Below, one piece after another: positions 26,123 to 35,446 of a stretch of DNA of 64,000 bases. Origin of the DNA: Desulfosporosinus metallidurans (GTDB lineage: Bacteria > Bacillota > Desulfitobacteriia > Desulfitobacteriales > Desulfitobacteriaceae). The translations under genes were made by a program, and so were the position numbers. Location of the stretch: contig NZ_MLBF01000012.1 in the NCBI RefSeq assembly GCF_001936615.1, positions 50,916 through 114,915 on the forward strand, written 5' to 3'. The notes under the pieces were generated by a model. The model was not told where the DNA came from, did no database searches, and saw nothing but the letters and a program-made list of their open reading frames with translations. Position 1 is the stretch's first letter. Each line of letters opens with the position of its first letter.

Positions 26123-29100
26123 TTACTCAAATAAGTTGATCTGCTTATTCTCGGAAACCCTGAATATCGCTTTTTCCAGTTTTTCATCGTTCTGAATCGC
26201 GTTTTCGTCACGAATTAGTTCTTCTAATTTTAAATACTCGTTGCTTCCGATGGCACTGGACCTTACTTTCAGCATGTAGATTAAGTTGAAACAATTCATG
26301 ATGGAGTTCTGTTTTAGATCGGAAAGGCAGATGAGCTGTGTACGGTGTTTTTTGGCGATTTCAAAGAGTGGATTGAGTAGGTGTTCCGAGGATATTGGGC
26401 CAAACGGATTATCCATCACCAGTACACTAGAATCCTTTTCTTCGTCTGCCCCAGCAGCCTCTAGGGTACGAGATCGGGTATAAGCCATTAACGCTGATAG
26501 TACGGAGAAGTAGACGACAAACTTCTCTCCACCTGAGTTCTCTCGTACTGCGTCCTCCCAGGTCTTAAGACTGCTATTTTGCATGTTCAGATCAATCTTA
26601 AAGACTTTAACTGGAATATTTGAATTACCCAAATAGACATTCAAGAGTTCGCGACTGTACATCAGCTTGGCTACTGCCTTTTTGACGTCGTCCTCACTTT
26701 TTTCCTGTCTGGTTTCCTCTCGCACTTTAAAAATACACTCTTCGATATATTCCTTCATCCGCATACCTGCGGCATCACTAGAATCTAAGGAGAGTTCAAT
26801 CTTGAGCATTTGCACGGGTCTGCTTCTTCCTTGTAGGCGTACCTTGGAATGATCCGATATCCATTCTATTTCTTCATAAAACCTCATCCCATGGAGCAGA
26901 CTCTGCTGAATCATGTCCTTTTTGTTCCTCTCTAGATTGGATAATTGGTTTTCGTGGAGTTTAATTAATTCCCTAAGTTTGTCTTTATGCAGGCTCATGC
27001 GTTCATAAAGATAGTAGTATCCGTCATAGTCCATATCCACCTTATCCCATAGCAGGTCAAGCCCTTTAAAGATATTGCTGATGTTCGTATTCTTTTCCCG
27101 ATAGTTTGTTTTAAGTCCGGTATAGCTGTTTTTCAGTGTGTCTGCCTGGGTTCGGTTCTTAGCTTCGACCACACGGTAGCCTTCAGCTAACATATCGGTT
27201 TGAGTCTTAACATCCTGTTCCGGCAGGAACCCTTTTTCTGGCTCAATGTTCACTCCCTTGATATAGGAGCTAATTTGATCTATCAACTTGTTATAGTCGT
27301 TGATCTTTCGGGAGATTAGCTCGATCTCCTGAACCAATTTGGTATGCTGGGTTGATAGCTTATGACGCCGTCCTTGGAAATCTCCTTTGATATCTTCCTG
27401 ACTTAGAGGGAATTCCGCCCCCAGTTTTTTCACTTCCTCCGCCGCGATACGACATGCTTCCTTGGCAGCGCCCTCAATTCCGGCAGCTTGGATCGTTTCC
27501 TGTTGCCGCTTCTTACTCAACTGTTCCAGTACGTTGATTTCCGCATTAATCTCCTCTACAGTTCCTTCATCATATACCACTCCACTATATTCGCTTTCCG
27601 TCAGGCCTAGTTTAACAATCTCTTTTTCCTTTTTCGCGCACTCCGACTGCAATTCATTTTTGCGGTTTTCCAGTAGCTCGATTTCTCCACTGTACGTCGA
27701 CTTCAAGGCTTGCAGTCTTTCCTCTAGGTCTGCAAGATTACCCTCGACTATTTGGGCTTCCGGCGCATCCTGATAGGTGGTGTACTTTTTCTGGATATCT
27801 CTAGACTCTCTTTCTTTCCGCTCTATTTCTGACGATAATCTCCCGATCTCTTCCTGCAACTTATCCAAGCTCGTGGCTAGTTCTGACTTTCTCCCCTCAG
27901 CACCTGTGATAGCTTCACTTACTTCTGCCAGCCTTCTCCGGCAATTCTGGTAGTCCTTTTCTTGTTCGATCCAAGCGTCAAACGTCTCGACCGCTGCCTG
28001 CGCTTTTTGCTGGGACTCTTTCATTTCTTTGATCGTTTGCTCAAGTTCTCTCTGAGCCGAGCGCAGGCTTACTTTCTCCGTTTCCAGGAAGGGCATCCTA
28101 TTCGAAATCGTTTGGAGCTGCTTTTCACTGGCAGTTTTTCGTTTCCCCAGGAGATATCGATGATCAGCCTTATAAATAAAACGCCCACAGATGGCTTGCT
28201 TAGCGACTACTTCATTGCGTTCCTCCGAGTAATGCTTATACCGTTCCATGGCTTCTGCTTGCATTTGTTTCAGTTCTTCTTCAAGTCTTACATGACCATC
28301 ATTGTCAAAGACCCTGCCCTCATACAGACAAACCAGAGAAATCCCTTCACCGGCCTGAACCCATCTGTCCGTAATTGAAGTCAAGCTTATTCCCAAGTCT
28401 TCATAGGCTATAATGGGAATGATGCGCCGCATTGTCAGGCTATCCATCGCTTGGGCCAGGAGTTCAATATTCTCCCTTGCTAGAATCAGGGAATAGGGCA
28501 AGACTGGATTTCCGGCAAGCATCGTTTGCCGGATTTCTGGGGATTGGTTGCGCAAATACGATTCACCGGTGTCATATTGAATATCCTTATTGGCCAGTAA
28601 GGAGACTATTTCCTCTGGGATATGCAGTCTCCCGTTTTTGAGCGAAAAAAGAGACTCCGTAGCATCGTCACGGATCCGCACAGCTTCTTGTAGAGGATGA
28701 TCAAGGTTTTTGAGCAGTTGGCTAAAGGTTGTGTGGAGACGTTCCCTGTCAAACCTGAGTTCAAAGTCAAACCCGAATTTTTGGAGAATCCCTTGAATTT
28801 CCTGTTCCTGTTGTTCGTATTCGGTAATCTCTCTCTCCAGGCCATTAAGGACATTTTTTTCGTTAGACTTTGCTTCCTGTAACTCTTGGAGCTCTTGTTC
28901 CGCCTCCCGTTGTTTTTGTTCTATCGATATTTTTTCCTCAGCCAGTTTTTGCCCCTCTTTGAGCAAGTTATCCTGGTTCTTCTCAAGCTCTTGTCTTGAC
29001 TTCTCTATGTCTTTCTCCGACAATTCTCCGAGCAAATTCCTATTTAAGTTGAGTTTGAGCTTGGTTTTGACGCCCCGTTCATCCACCTCAAACTGTTTCT

Positions 29101-30532
29101 TCTGTTGTTGAAGACTGCCTTTCTCGCCCTCAAAGCTTCTTAAGTCTCGATCCAGATTATTGGAGTCACGTTTGACCTGATCCAGTGAGTTTCCCTGATC
29201 CGCTTTTTCTTCACTTAGACGCGACAAATCTAACTCAAGCGTCTGTAAGATTTCCTGAGTGCATTTTTTGAGGGAATACTCCAGATCACGCATCCTCTCA
29301 TCCGTATCGTATTGTGACCTAGAAGCGTCCAGCTTTTCATTGATCCCGGAAAGATCGGCACTTTTTTGTCTTATTTCATCCCTTAATCCAGCAGCTTGCA
29401 TTATTTTTCCGGATCGTTTAGCTGCTTCAAGCTGATCTTCGTTTTCTTGACTATTTTTTTCGGCCTCGGCAAGTCTTGAGGCAGCCAAAGCATGTTCGTC
29501 ATTTCTTAACCAATACGTATAGGAGCGATCCTCCAGGTTGATTCGCTGCTGTTCTTGTTTAAGGGTTTCAATTTCCAGCTTATTTTCCTCATGGTTTTCT
29601 TGGAGCACGATGGTTTCAGAGTTCAAATAAGTGTTTAAGGCAGCAAGTTTACTTCCAATGCGTTTTTGTTCTTCCAATCCGTTGAGCAGTTCGACTAAAG
29701 CCTCCACCTGCTCTCCGTAGACCCCCAAGAATTCGTCGAGAACTTGTTTTTCTAAGATAAACCGTTCGTTCTCAATGACCTCCCGCACTAAACCTTCCAA
29801 CATTTCCTCCAGTCGGTGAGCTTCGGAACGATCTTTGAAGATCACTTTCTCGATCGTCTTAATGATCCATTCGTTTAACAATTGGCTGGAGTTTTTATAC
29901 TTTTGGAAAATCTCGTCTAAACCGCCTTCGTGATCATTGATTTTGGCGATAATATTTCTCCACTCATCTTGAGCGATCCCGAATTCAGCCAGGCGTTTTC
30001 TGTAGCTGTCCCCATCATCATCGTAAAAGCAGCTAAAAAGATAAGGATCTCTCTTCTCCTTATCGGCCATCATCTCCCTAGCTTCTTTAAAGGGCTTGAT
30101 TTCTAGAAGATTACCGTTTTTTTTGACCAGCTCAATATTGGTCAGATCAAAGGTGTTCGCGCTGGTATAGTTTGACGTGAAGGTGAAATACTTTACTCTG
30201 TTTTTCTCATCCTCAACCCCGGAAACTTCTGCGGACACCATCCCGATACCCGTCAGTAAATAACCCCCGGCTCCGTCCAACTTCCACTCGATGAGGACAT
30301 AGGCCGGTAATCGTTTCTTTCGAAAAAAAGCGTTGATTCGACGTCCTTGGATTTTTATTTCCGGGACGATGGGTTGAAATAACAGCTGAACTAGGACACT
30401 TTTCCCCCCGCCATTCGCCAGACTTAGCAGGGCGTTTTCTCCACCGTGAAAATTAAAGGTTTCATCCTGAATATGCCGCGAATCATTATTGTACGAAAAG
30501 TTAATAATTCGAATTCGGTTGATTCTAGGCAT
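26123..30532 (-). CDS. jetC: Wadjet defense SMC-like ATPase JetC
   Basis: 1,469-residue MukB/SMC-type ATPase, the motor of the Wadjet condensin that recognises and helps cleave circular plasmids. The N-terminal head has the Walker A NGGGKSVLVQLL (about 40-51) after RIRIINFSYNN. Long charged coiled coils run from about 280 to 580 and 740 to 1,080, with a hinge-like globular part between. The C-terminal head has the ABC signature ENSGGEKFVVYFSVLSALM and Walker B SSVLVMDNPFGPIS. Its start overlaps jetB by 8 bases. The length exceeds that of many JetC proteins, which may indicate a particular Wadjet subtype. Full length, no frame breaks. Confidence 0.92.
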   Translation of the reverse strand: MPRINRIRIINFSYNNDSRHIQDETFNFHGGENALLSLANGGGKSVLVQLLFQPIVPEIKIQGRRINAFFRKKRLPAYVLIEWKLDGAGGYLLTGIGMVSAEVSGVEDEKNRVKYFTFTSNYTSANTFDLTNIELVKKNGNLLEIKPFKEAREMMADKEKRDPYLFSCFYDDDGDSYRKRLAEFGIAQDEWRNIIAKINDHEGGLDEIFQKYKNSSQLLNEWIIKTIEKVIFKDRSEAHRLEEMLEGLVREVIENERFILEKQVLDEFLGVYGEQVEALVELLNGLEEQKRIGSKLAALNTYLNSETIVLQENHEENKLEIETLKQEQQRINLEDRSYTYWLRNDEHALAASRLAEAEKNSQENEDQLEAAKRSGKIMQAAGLRDEIRQKSADLSGINEKLDASRSQYDTDERMRDLEYSLKKCTQEILQTLELDLSRLSEEKADQGNSLDQVKRDSNNLDRDLRSFEGEKGSLQQQKKQFEVDERGVKTKLKLNLNRNLLGELSEKDIEKSRQELEKNQDNLLKEGQKLAEEKISIEQKQREAEQELQELQEAKSNEKNVLNGLEREITEYEQQEQEIQGILQKFGFDFELRFDRERLHTTFSQLLKNLDHPLQEAVRIRDDATESLFSLKNGRLHIPEEIVSLLANKDIQYDTGESYLRNQSPEIRQTMLAGNPVLPYSLILARENIELLAQAMDSLTMRRIIPIIAYEDLGISLTSITDRWVQAGEGISLVCLYEGRVFDNDGHVRLEEELKQMQAEAMERYKHYSEERNEVVAKQAICGRFIYKADHRYLLGKRKTASEKQLQTISNRMPFLETEKVSLRSAQRELEQTIKEMKESQQKAQAAVETFDAWIEQEKDYQNCRRRLAEVSEAITGAEGRKSELATSLDKLQEEIGRLSSEIERKERESRDIQKKYTTYQDAPEAQIVEGNLADLEERLQALKSTYSGEIELLENRKNELQSECAKKEKEIVKLGLTESEYSGVVYDEGTVEEINAEINVLEQLSKKRQQETIQAAGIEGAAKEACRIAAEEVKKLGAEFPLSQEDIKGDFQGRRHKLSTQHTKLVQEIELISRKINDYNKLIDQISSYIKGVNIEPEKGFLPEQDVKTQTDMLAEGYRVVEAKNRTQADTLKNSYTGLKTNYREKNTNISNIFKGLDLLWDKVDMDYDGYYYLYERMSLHKDKLRELIKLHENQLSNLERNKKDMIQQSLLHGMRFYEEIEWISDHSKVRLQGRSRPVQMLKIELSLDSSDAAGMRMKEYIEECIFKVREETRQEKSEDDVKKAVAKLMYSRELLNVYLGNSNIPVKVFKIDLNMQNSSLKTWEDAVRENSGGEKFVVYFSVLSALMAYTRSRTLEAAGADEEKDSSVLVMDNPFGPISSEHLLNPLFEIAKKHRTQLICLSDLKQNSIMNCFNLIYMLKVRSSAIGSNEYLKLEELIRDENAIQNDEKLEKAIFRVSENKQINLFE

Positions 30533-31226
30533 CCAGCACAGCTCCTTCGAAAAACTCTTTAATCTCTTCTACTCGGCTATCATCTAGGTAATAATTCAGC
30601 ATTAAATCATCCAGTTTCCTGGTGGGACGTAGTTCACGATCGTCATCCACAAGTCTTAGCAGGTTTTCCCGTTCTAACAGTCGACAAGTGTTCAAAATCG
30701 TGCCTGTTTTTGTTTTACGGCCTCTTTCCTCGAAATCCTGTTTGCTTTCCCATAGCTCTGCAATCCTCGTAAAATTCAGGGCATATTTTTCCTCCAGCAC
30801 CTTGGCCTGCTCACTATCCGCTAAAGCCATACTAAAGCGCCTGTCCAGTTCCTCAATTAACTTGCTGATTCTTAGGAATTCTCGTTGCTTTGGATTCCGA
30901 TTCCGTCCACCATAAAACAAGTACAAAATGAACATAGAGATATAACTAAGCAGGTAGGCATCCACGAGTTTGGCGTCCGTTGCAACCCCTTCCCGTATGT
31001 CCTTCGTCGTAAAGCCAAGAACTCCGTTCCCACTGTTCGGGAGCAGATAGAGACTCCCCGCCACTTCGATGGTCTTAAAATCGAGTTCTTCCTCAAATTC
31101 CGCCAGAATTGCCCTGACCTCCACATTACGAAATTCCAGGAAGAGATCTCCCTCAGTTTCTCGATCCAGCTGTCCCTTTTCCAGCAATTTTCGATAGATT
31201 TTAAGCGCCGTTTTAATATCGCTCAC
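30525..31226 (-). CDS. jetB: Wadjet MukE/KITE-like subunit JetB
   Basis: 233 residues, DUF4194-like. It is predicted to be the winged-helix KITE dimer that binds the JetA kleisin. Mixed helical protein with no membrane segment: LYLLPNSGNGVLGFTTKDIR in the first winged-helix part and a second one around TGTILNTCRLLERENLLRLV. It overlaps jetA by 4 bases (ATGA type) and jetC by 8, so all three are translationally coupled. Identity rests on size, position between MukF-like and MukB-like genes and fold pattern, less on a single motif. Confidence 0.85.
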   Translation of the reverse strand: MSDIKTALKIYRKLLEKGQLDRETEGDLFLEFRNVEVRAILAEFEEELDFKTIEVAGSLYLLPNSGNGVLGFTTKDIREGVATDAKLVDAYLLSYISMFILYLFYGGRNRNPKQREFLRISKLIEELDRRFSMALADSEQAKVLEEKYALNFTRIAELWESKQDFEERGRKTKTGTILNTCRLLERENLLRLVDDDRELRPTRKLDDLMLNYYLDDSRVEEIKEFFEGAVLDA

Positions 31227-32833
31227 CCAAAGCTCACCTCAATCCTAAAATCGCTGATAGCGATGCGCCTGCTAAACATCTCTTCCCCAATATGGGTTTC
31301 AATTTCCTGTTCAAATAATTGTTCGTCCGGTTTACTGATCTCAAGTTTTTTGATCCCAAATAAATCCGGCTGCGTATATTCAAGGCGATACAAACAATAG
31401 CTGACATCAAGTTCTCCGGTGGCATTAGCCACGACATCTTCCTGCTGCGTTTTCCATTTATTGATATCGATAACCTGAAGATCATAAAGCTTAAGCATGG
31501 TCTTAAAAATCAAATCATCAGCAGTTAATTCTTGAAATACGTTTTCGTTACTTTCCAGATCATGAAATAATTCGCCAAACCTGAAGGACTCTCTTTTGCG
31601 ATCGGCAAACTCTAAAATGCTCCGGATAAACTCGATATTACTGTCATTTATTTTGCTAATTCTGCGCAGTTCCGTGTCTTCACTCAGCTCCTCCACAACA
31701 ATACTCTGAGTGACCTCTTCTTCCTGTTTAAGCCTTGCTTGTCGATCAAATAAAGTTAATAAGTTGAGGGTGCGGTCCGGATTTGGCTTGAATAAGGGGT
31801 TCAATAATTGCCAGAGTGAGGAAATATTGTTTTCTTCACACTTTTCTAAGGGTTTTAAGATCATCTGTTCGAGGTCATAATAGCGAGCCCTAGAAAGAGC
31901 AAAGGAATCCGCAATCGTTTCCTTATAGATTCTCGACAAACTGAGACGTTCAAGAATCAGTTCTTTCTGTTCGCTAATGGTTAGATTGATATTTCGTCGG
32001 ATGACGGCAATCTCTGAGCGTGCTTTTGTCATCTGTTCGTCTAAAGCTCCCCTGGTGTCTTCCTCTTCTTTTAGGCGTTCTTCTGAAAGCACGATCATAA
32101 CGCGAATCTCATTCATCATGCCGTATTCTTCTTCTAGTAAGGTGTAAGTACTGGATACCAAGCGTTCAAATTCTTCAATGTTGACATCGTAGATGTTTTC
32201 TCGAACCTTCTGAACAAACTGCCTTATATCGTTCTTCTTTTGCCGAATCATCTGCACAAGGTTCGCACTTTGCCCGATCGCTTTTTTGTAGTTTTTGCGC
32301 TTAATCAGTTCTCGCAATTTTAGTTCTTCTATAGTAAAGCTGATTTCCTGTTCGACTTCTTTCGTTCTAAAGAGTAAATCATACCCCTGATCTGTCAGCT
32401 GATAATTCAAGACATAGCCACGCTGATCATCGATGAGCTTGTCATCAATCAGTCGGATCCGAAGTTGTTCCATTCCCTGCCCGTACTTCATAACCGGGTA
32501 GTATCTGGCCTCGCCCCCATTTTGCAGAATGTCCTTGATGATGTATTCTGTCAGCTTGCGAATGACTTCCGAGCTCAGGTTTAGAGAATATTCAGGAATG
32601 ATCTGAGCAACAAAGTTGGCAATGCTATCCATCGTACAATCTTCGTCCTCGGTTAACGTCCTTTCCATGATGAACACTAGGATAGAAAGGATAATGTTAT
32701 CTAACTGCCCAGGCCCAAACAATCTCTCAAACTCCATTTTTCGATTGAGACGATTGATAATGGAGTCAATGGCCGCGACAAGTTGCATCCTCTGTTCAAA
32801 GCCTTCTAGAAACTCAAGTTTTGTAATACCCAC
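31223..32833 (-). CDS. jetA: Wadjet MukF/kleisin-like subunit JetA
   Basis: 536 residues starting at a GTG (32,833) behind GAGGG. The N-terminal part has winged-helix character (STDQGYDLLFRTKEVEQ type: LTDQGYDLLFRTKEVEQEIS). Long helices follow that suit a kleisin neck and linker (EEYGMMNEIRVMIVLSEERL). The C-terminus with IETHIGEEMFSRRIAISDFR should contact JetC. It lies between jetD (21 bases upstream) and jetB (4-base overlap). No catalytic motif is expected. Confidence 0.87.
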   Translation of the reverse strand: MGITKLEFLEGFEQRMQLVAAIDSIINRLNRKMEFERLFGPGQLDNIILSILVFIMERTLTEDEDCTMDSIANFVAQIIPEYSLNLSSEVIRKLTEYIIKDILQNGGEARYYPVMKYGQGMEQLRIRLIDDKLIDDQRGYVLNYQLTDQGYDLLFRTKEVEQEISFTIEELKLRELIKRKNYKKAIGQSANLVQMIRQKKNDIRQFVQKVRENIYDVNIEEFERLVSSTYTLLEEEYGMMNEIRVMIVLSEERLKEEEDTRGALDEQMTKARSEIAVIRRNINLTISEQKELILERLSLSRIYKETIADSFALSRARYYDLEQMILKPLEKCEENNISSLWQLLNPLFKPNPDRTLNLLTLFDRQARLKQEEEVTQSIVVEELSEDTELRRISKINDSNIEFIRSILEFADRKRESFRFGELFHDLESNENVFQELTADDLIFKTMLKLYDLQVIDINKWKTQQEDVVANATGELDVSYCLYRLEYTQPDLFGIKKLEISKPDEQLFEQEIETHIGEEMFSRRIAISDFRIEVSFG

Positions 32834-32854
32834 TCCATCTAACCCTCGTTTCTT

Positions 32855-33901
32855 TTACTTTAGAATTTTTGCTGCCACTTGATAATTGACAATCTCTTGG
32901 GGTATATACTTACCCTCTGCCAACAAGGCTCTGAGGCTCTCCTCATTAGGCAATCCCAATAACGAAAGAAATTCGGGAAGTGGACCAATAACTCCTCTTT
33001 GATCGAGTGACTTTGGCAATTTGACCGTTTCAGCCAGTTCTAGCATGAGACGATACAAAGAGGAGAAGGGTTTTAGCTCAAGTGACGGGTTGGCTTCTCT
33101 GGTTCGAAAAAACAGACGGATTCCTTCCCAGTCGAGATCGCCAAAGTAGAGAAAGCAGGCTGCTCGTCCTCCCTGGCCTTCTTGTCCACCCAACATAGTG
33201 GCACTGTAGTCTTCCAAGGCCCCTCGCTTCGTGATCTTATTCCCTTCACCATATAGGAGCACATTGACGGCAGTGCCTGCTATGCTATTTTTGCCCGTCT
33301 CTTGCATGAGCTTTCTGAACGTAAACCAAGTGTCTTTATTCTCGATCACTAAGACCGTCATAGGATCGCAACGCTTATGACGATATTCGAAAAATGGCTC
33401 GGGAGTATCATAATAATTAAGGAACTTCTCGTCTAAACGATTAAACGTAAGCACTTCCTTGACTAAGGCCATATGCACATCCAACAACTTTTCCCTGCCC
33501 CATACCGAAAATGACCGTTCCTTGCGTGACATAGGCCTTTTTAATAAATCTTGAGTATACCACAAATACCTGCTAATCCCTTCCACGATCTCCAAGTGTT
33601 TTTTATATAATTCTGGTCTTTGTAAATAGCCGGAAATGTTTAACATCGGATTGAGACGACGAACCGACTCAAGGTAAGCGGTATTATCTTCTTGCGGTTT
33701 GATGATTCGATATTTATTAAAGAGGGGCGGCAAGCGTCCATTCGTTTTAGAAGACTTCACCGGACTAAGAACTCCGCTCTCCACCAGCCTTTCAACTTCG
33801 GCGTGAAAGAGATCATAGTCTGATTCCTGGAAAATCTGTTGTAGTTCCTCATCAGAAATCGTTTTGTTGACGTTTTTGAATACTTTTTTGAGCCGTTCCA
33901 T
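32855..33901 (-). CDS. jetD: Wadjet nuclease subunit JetD (Toprim fold)
   Basis: 348 residues. The N-terminal half is a helical arm (DUF3322-like); the C-terminal half is DUF2220-like with Toprim signatures, a conserved Glu in MTVLVIENKDTWF and the acidic pair in LYFGDLDWEGIRLF. JetD is the metal-dependent nuclease that cuts the extruded plasmid. The ATG at 33,901 follows GAGGAGATTAGT. Here jetD is the promoter-proximal gene (order D-A-B-C), whereas the commonly drawn order is A-B-C-D. All expected residues for activity appear present. Confidence 0.9.
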   Translation of the reverse strand: MERLKKVFKNVNKTISDEELQQIFQESDYDLFHAEVERLVESGVLSPVKSSKTNGRLPPLFNKYRIIKPQEDNTAYLESVRRLNPMLNISGYLQRPELYKKHLEIVEGISRYLWYTQDLLKRPMSRKERSFSVWGREKLLDVHMALVKEVLTFNRLDEKFLNYYDTPEPFFEYRHKRCDPMTVLVIENKDTWFTFRKLMQETGKNSIAGTAVNVLLYGEGNKITKRGALEDYSATMLGGQEGQGGRAACFLYFGDLDWEGIRLFFRTREANPSLELKPFSSLYRLMLELAETVKLPKSLDQRGVIGPLPEFLSLLGLPNEESLRALLAEGKYIPQEIVNYQVAAKILK

Positions 33902-33969
33902 ACTAATCTCCTCTATATCTCATCTTACAGTAGCCCTATCATTTGCAAATCTTGTATAATACTCACCTA

Positions 33970-33998
33970 AATATACCTTTTTCACATATCATTGACAA
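33970..33998 (-). promoter_or_regulatory. Sigma-A promoter of the Wadjet operon
   Basis: Minus strand TTGTCA (33,993-33,998), 17-base spacer, TATATT (33,970-33,975), about 65 bases before the jetD ATG. Good match to the vegetative consensus. The rest of 33,902-34,230 has no gene I can support. Confidence 0.65.
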
Positions 33999-34087
33999 CA
34001 ACTAAGCTCGTTAGTCTCAGTCGTTTCGCGATGCCTTTTTGCCATTGAAGCGTAGCCACTGCCCTCTATTTTTTACACAGAATTCAG

Positions 34088-34125
34088 CGTTCCGCTAAGG
34101 TAACTACTGAAACCTACGCGGAACG
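34088..34125. other. Inverted repeat in the Wadjet upstream gap
   Basis: CGTTCCGC...AGGT pairs with ACCT...GCGGAACG around a loop. No T-run follows on either strand. Possibly an old terminator or the edge of inserted DNA. Confidence 0.4.
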
Positions 34126-34232
34126 ACAATAACTGATAGCTCGCAAGCATTTCAAAAAAAGATTGCAGGATTTCTTGAAATTGCAAAGAATACTAATGAA
34201 ATAGACAATCTCCTATAATGCTGACAGAGCCA

Positions 34233-34506
34233 AGATCTTTGATTTTTCAAAGCCCTACGCGACTATTGATGTCCCCATTTTTTTCAGAAGAATATTTCCG
34301 GGATTACCGATGTCAATTCTTTAAAGGGATTTACGGTGGCCGCGAAAAAAGGAGATAACAGTATCGATATTCTCAAGGAACATGGTATAACTAATATTGT
34401 AGAATATGATACGACAGAGGCTGTTGTCCAAGCAGCCAAGGATCACAAGGCCGTGATATTTACGATGGGGAGAAACAGGGGGACAGGTTCGTTGTTTCAA
34501 AATTGA
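34233..34506 (+). pseudogene. Remnant of an extracellular solute-binding (SBP_bac_3) domain
   Basis: Reads FSKPYATIDVPIFF, then after a frameshift near 34,283 KNISGITDVNSLKGFTVAAK, followed by DILKEHGITNIVEYDTTEAV. This is the middle of an amino-acid-type periplasmic binding domain, as also found in sensor kinases and cyclases. Both ends are missing. The frame runs into a copy of the GGGGACAGG repeat and stops at 34,506. Confidence 0.75.
34479..34498. repeat. Half-copy of the GGGGACAGG repeat
   Basis: GGGGACAGGTTCGTTGTTTC differs from one arm of the 37,869-37,920 hairpin at one base. It marks the truncated 3' end of the solute-binding fragment. Confidence 0.8.
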
Positions 34507-34584
34507 AATTGAAATTCAAATAACTTTGAAAAGCTTCTAATTAATGATTCATTTTGGTAAGGGCTAAGCTAAATAATCTGAATT

Positions 34585-34618
34585 AAAATCCCACGGATTT
34601 TCAAGTCCGTGGGATTTT
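34585..34618. terminator. Bidirectional terminator after the flavodoxin gene
   Basis: AAAATCCCACGGA / TCCGTGGGATTTT, a perfect 13-bp stem with an 8-base loop and A/T runs on both sides, 22 bases past the flavodoxin stop. Confidence 0.82.
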
Positions 34619-34640
34619 GAATTCAACAAGAATAGACTGT

Positions 34641-35126
34641 TTAGTTGAACAGTTCAACTGTCTTTTTAGCTATCCTTTCTCCAAATATTCTTGCCCTTTC
34701 TTTCTGGCCTTCGTCCCCCTCTTGAATGCACACAGGACCAAAGTGAATAAAAGGCTGTCCCTCAGCAACGCCTGACGAATAGACCAACATCCCTTTTACC
34801 AACAACTCTGCAATTAATGCTAACTCTGCCACCTCTCCACCACCACCGACATAATTTGCTGTAGCAAAAACGGCCCCTAGTTTTCCTCCAAACTTGACAG
34901 TCCTTGCCGTATCCAACCATTGCTTTATTTGCCATGAAAAAGTGCCAGTAATAGTTGGGGACCCAAAGATGACTGCTTTGGCCTCCGTTAAGAATTCATT
35001 ATCAACTTCTTCAATGGACATGCTTTTCGCTTCGACATTTTCAATTATGTTCGCACCTTGCGCAATGAGTTCTGCTACCTTTTTGGTATTTCCAGTCTTG
35101 CTGTAATAAACGATCGCAATTTTCAT
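34641..35126 (-). CDS. Flavodoxin family protein
   Basis: 161 residues. The FMN phosphate loop is at the N-terminus (AIVYYSKTGNTKKVA), followed by the flavin-flanking segments VIFGSPTITGTFSWQIKQWL and ATANYVGGGGEVAEL, as in NAD(P)H quinone reductase-like (WrbA-type) flavodoxins. Cytoplasmic electron carrier or quinone/azo reductase. A perfect 16-bp palindrome sits in its promoter region (35,150-35,184), so a TetR- or MarR-like repressor probably controls it, although no such gene lies beside it. Monocistronic, ending at a strong terminator. Confidence 0.88.
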   Translation of the reverse strand: MKIAIVYYSKTGNTKKVAELIAQGANIIENVEAKSMSIEEVDNEFLTEAKAVIFGSPTITGTFSWQIKQWLDTARTVKFGGKLGAVFATANYVGGGGEVAELALIAELLVKGMLVYSSGVAEGQPFIHFGPVCIQEGDEGQKERARIFGERIAKKTVELFN

Positions 35127-35149
35127 AAAAATTCTCCTCCTTCAATACA

Positions 35150-35184
35150 CTATTTTAACACTATTCATAATAGTGTTAAAATAG
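35150..35184. promoter_or_regulatory. 16-bp palindromic operator upstream of the flavodoxin gene
   Basis: CTATTTTAACACTATT-CAT-AATAGTGTTAAAATAG, perfect arms, 24 bases ahead of the flavodoxin ATG. The AT-rich symmetric core AACACTATT resembles repressor sites of the TetR/MarR type. No T-run follows, so it is not a typical terminator. Confidence 0.7.
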
Positions 35185-35248
35185 CTGGCGGAAAAATCTG
35201 CGGAACGTGAGATACTTAGGTACTAAATAGGCAATAGCTTAACTATCT

Positions 35249-35392
35249 GATAAAGGTGGCACCTGGACATTGGAGCAGTATACCGATTGGCTGGCCGATG
35301 CTGGTTTTCAAAATGTGAGGTTAAACGAAGTTGCTGGCCGGCAAATCGCTACCGCGGTGTACGACAGCCCCGCCCAAACATCCGGCAAATAA
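35249..35392 (+). pseudogene. C-terminal fragment of a SAM-dependent methyltransferase
   Basis: The frame reads DKGGTWTLEQYTDWLADAGF, then QNVRLNEVAGRQIATAVYDS, ending in TAA. The TLEQYTDWLADAGFQNV pattern is the end of many class I methyltransferases. No start or SAM-binding part is present. GC content is visibly higher than its surroundings, which hints at foreign origin. Confidence 0.6.
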
Positions 35393-35446
35393 TGATAGCA
35401 AATGCACAACCCACACCCGGTTAATCCCGGAAATTCCACCGCTTTC

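Noticed and set aside
26123..33901. Chromosomal MukBEF/MksBEF condensin
   Set aside because: A Toprim/DUF2220 JetD-type nuclease gene is in the operon, which marks Wadjet rather than housekeeping condensin.
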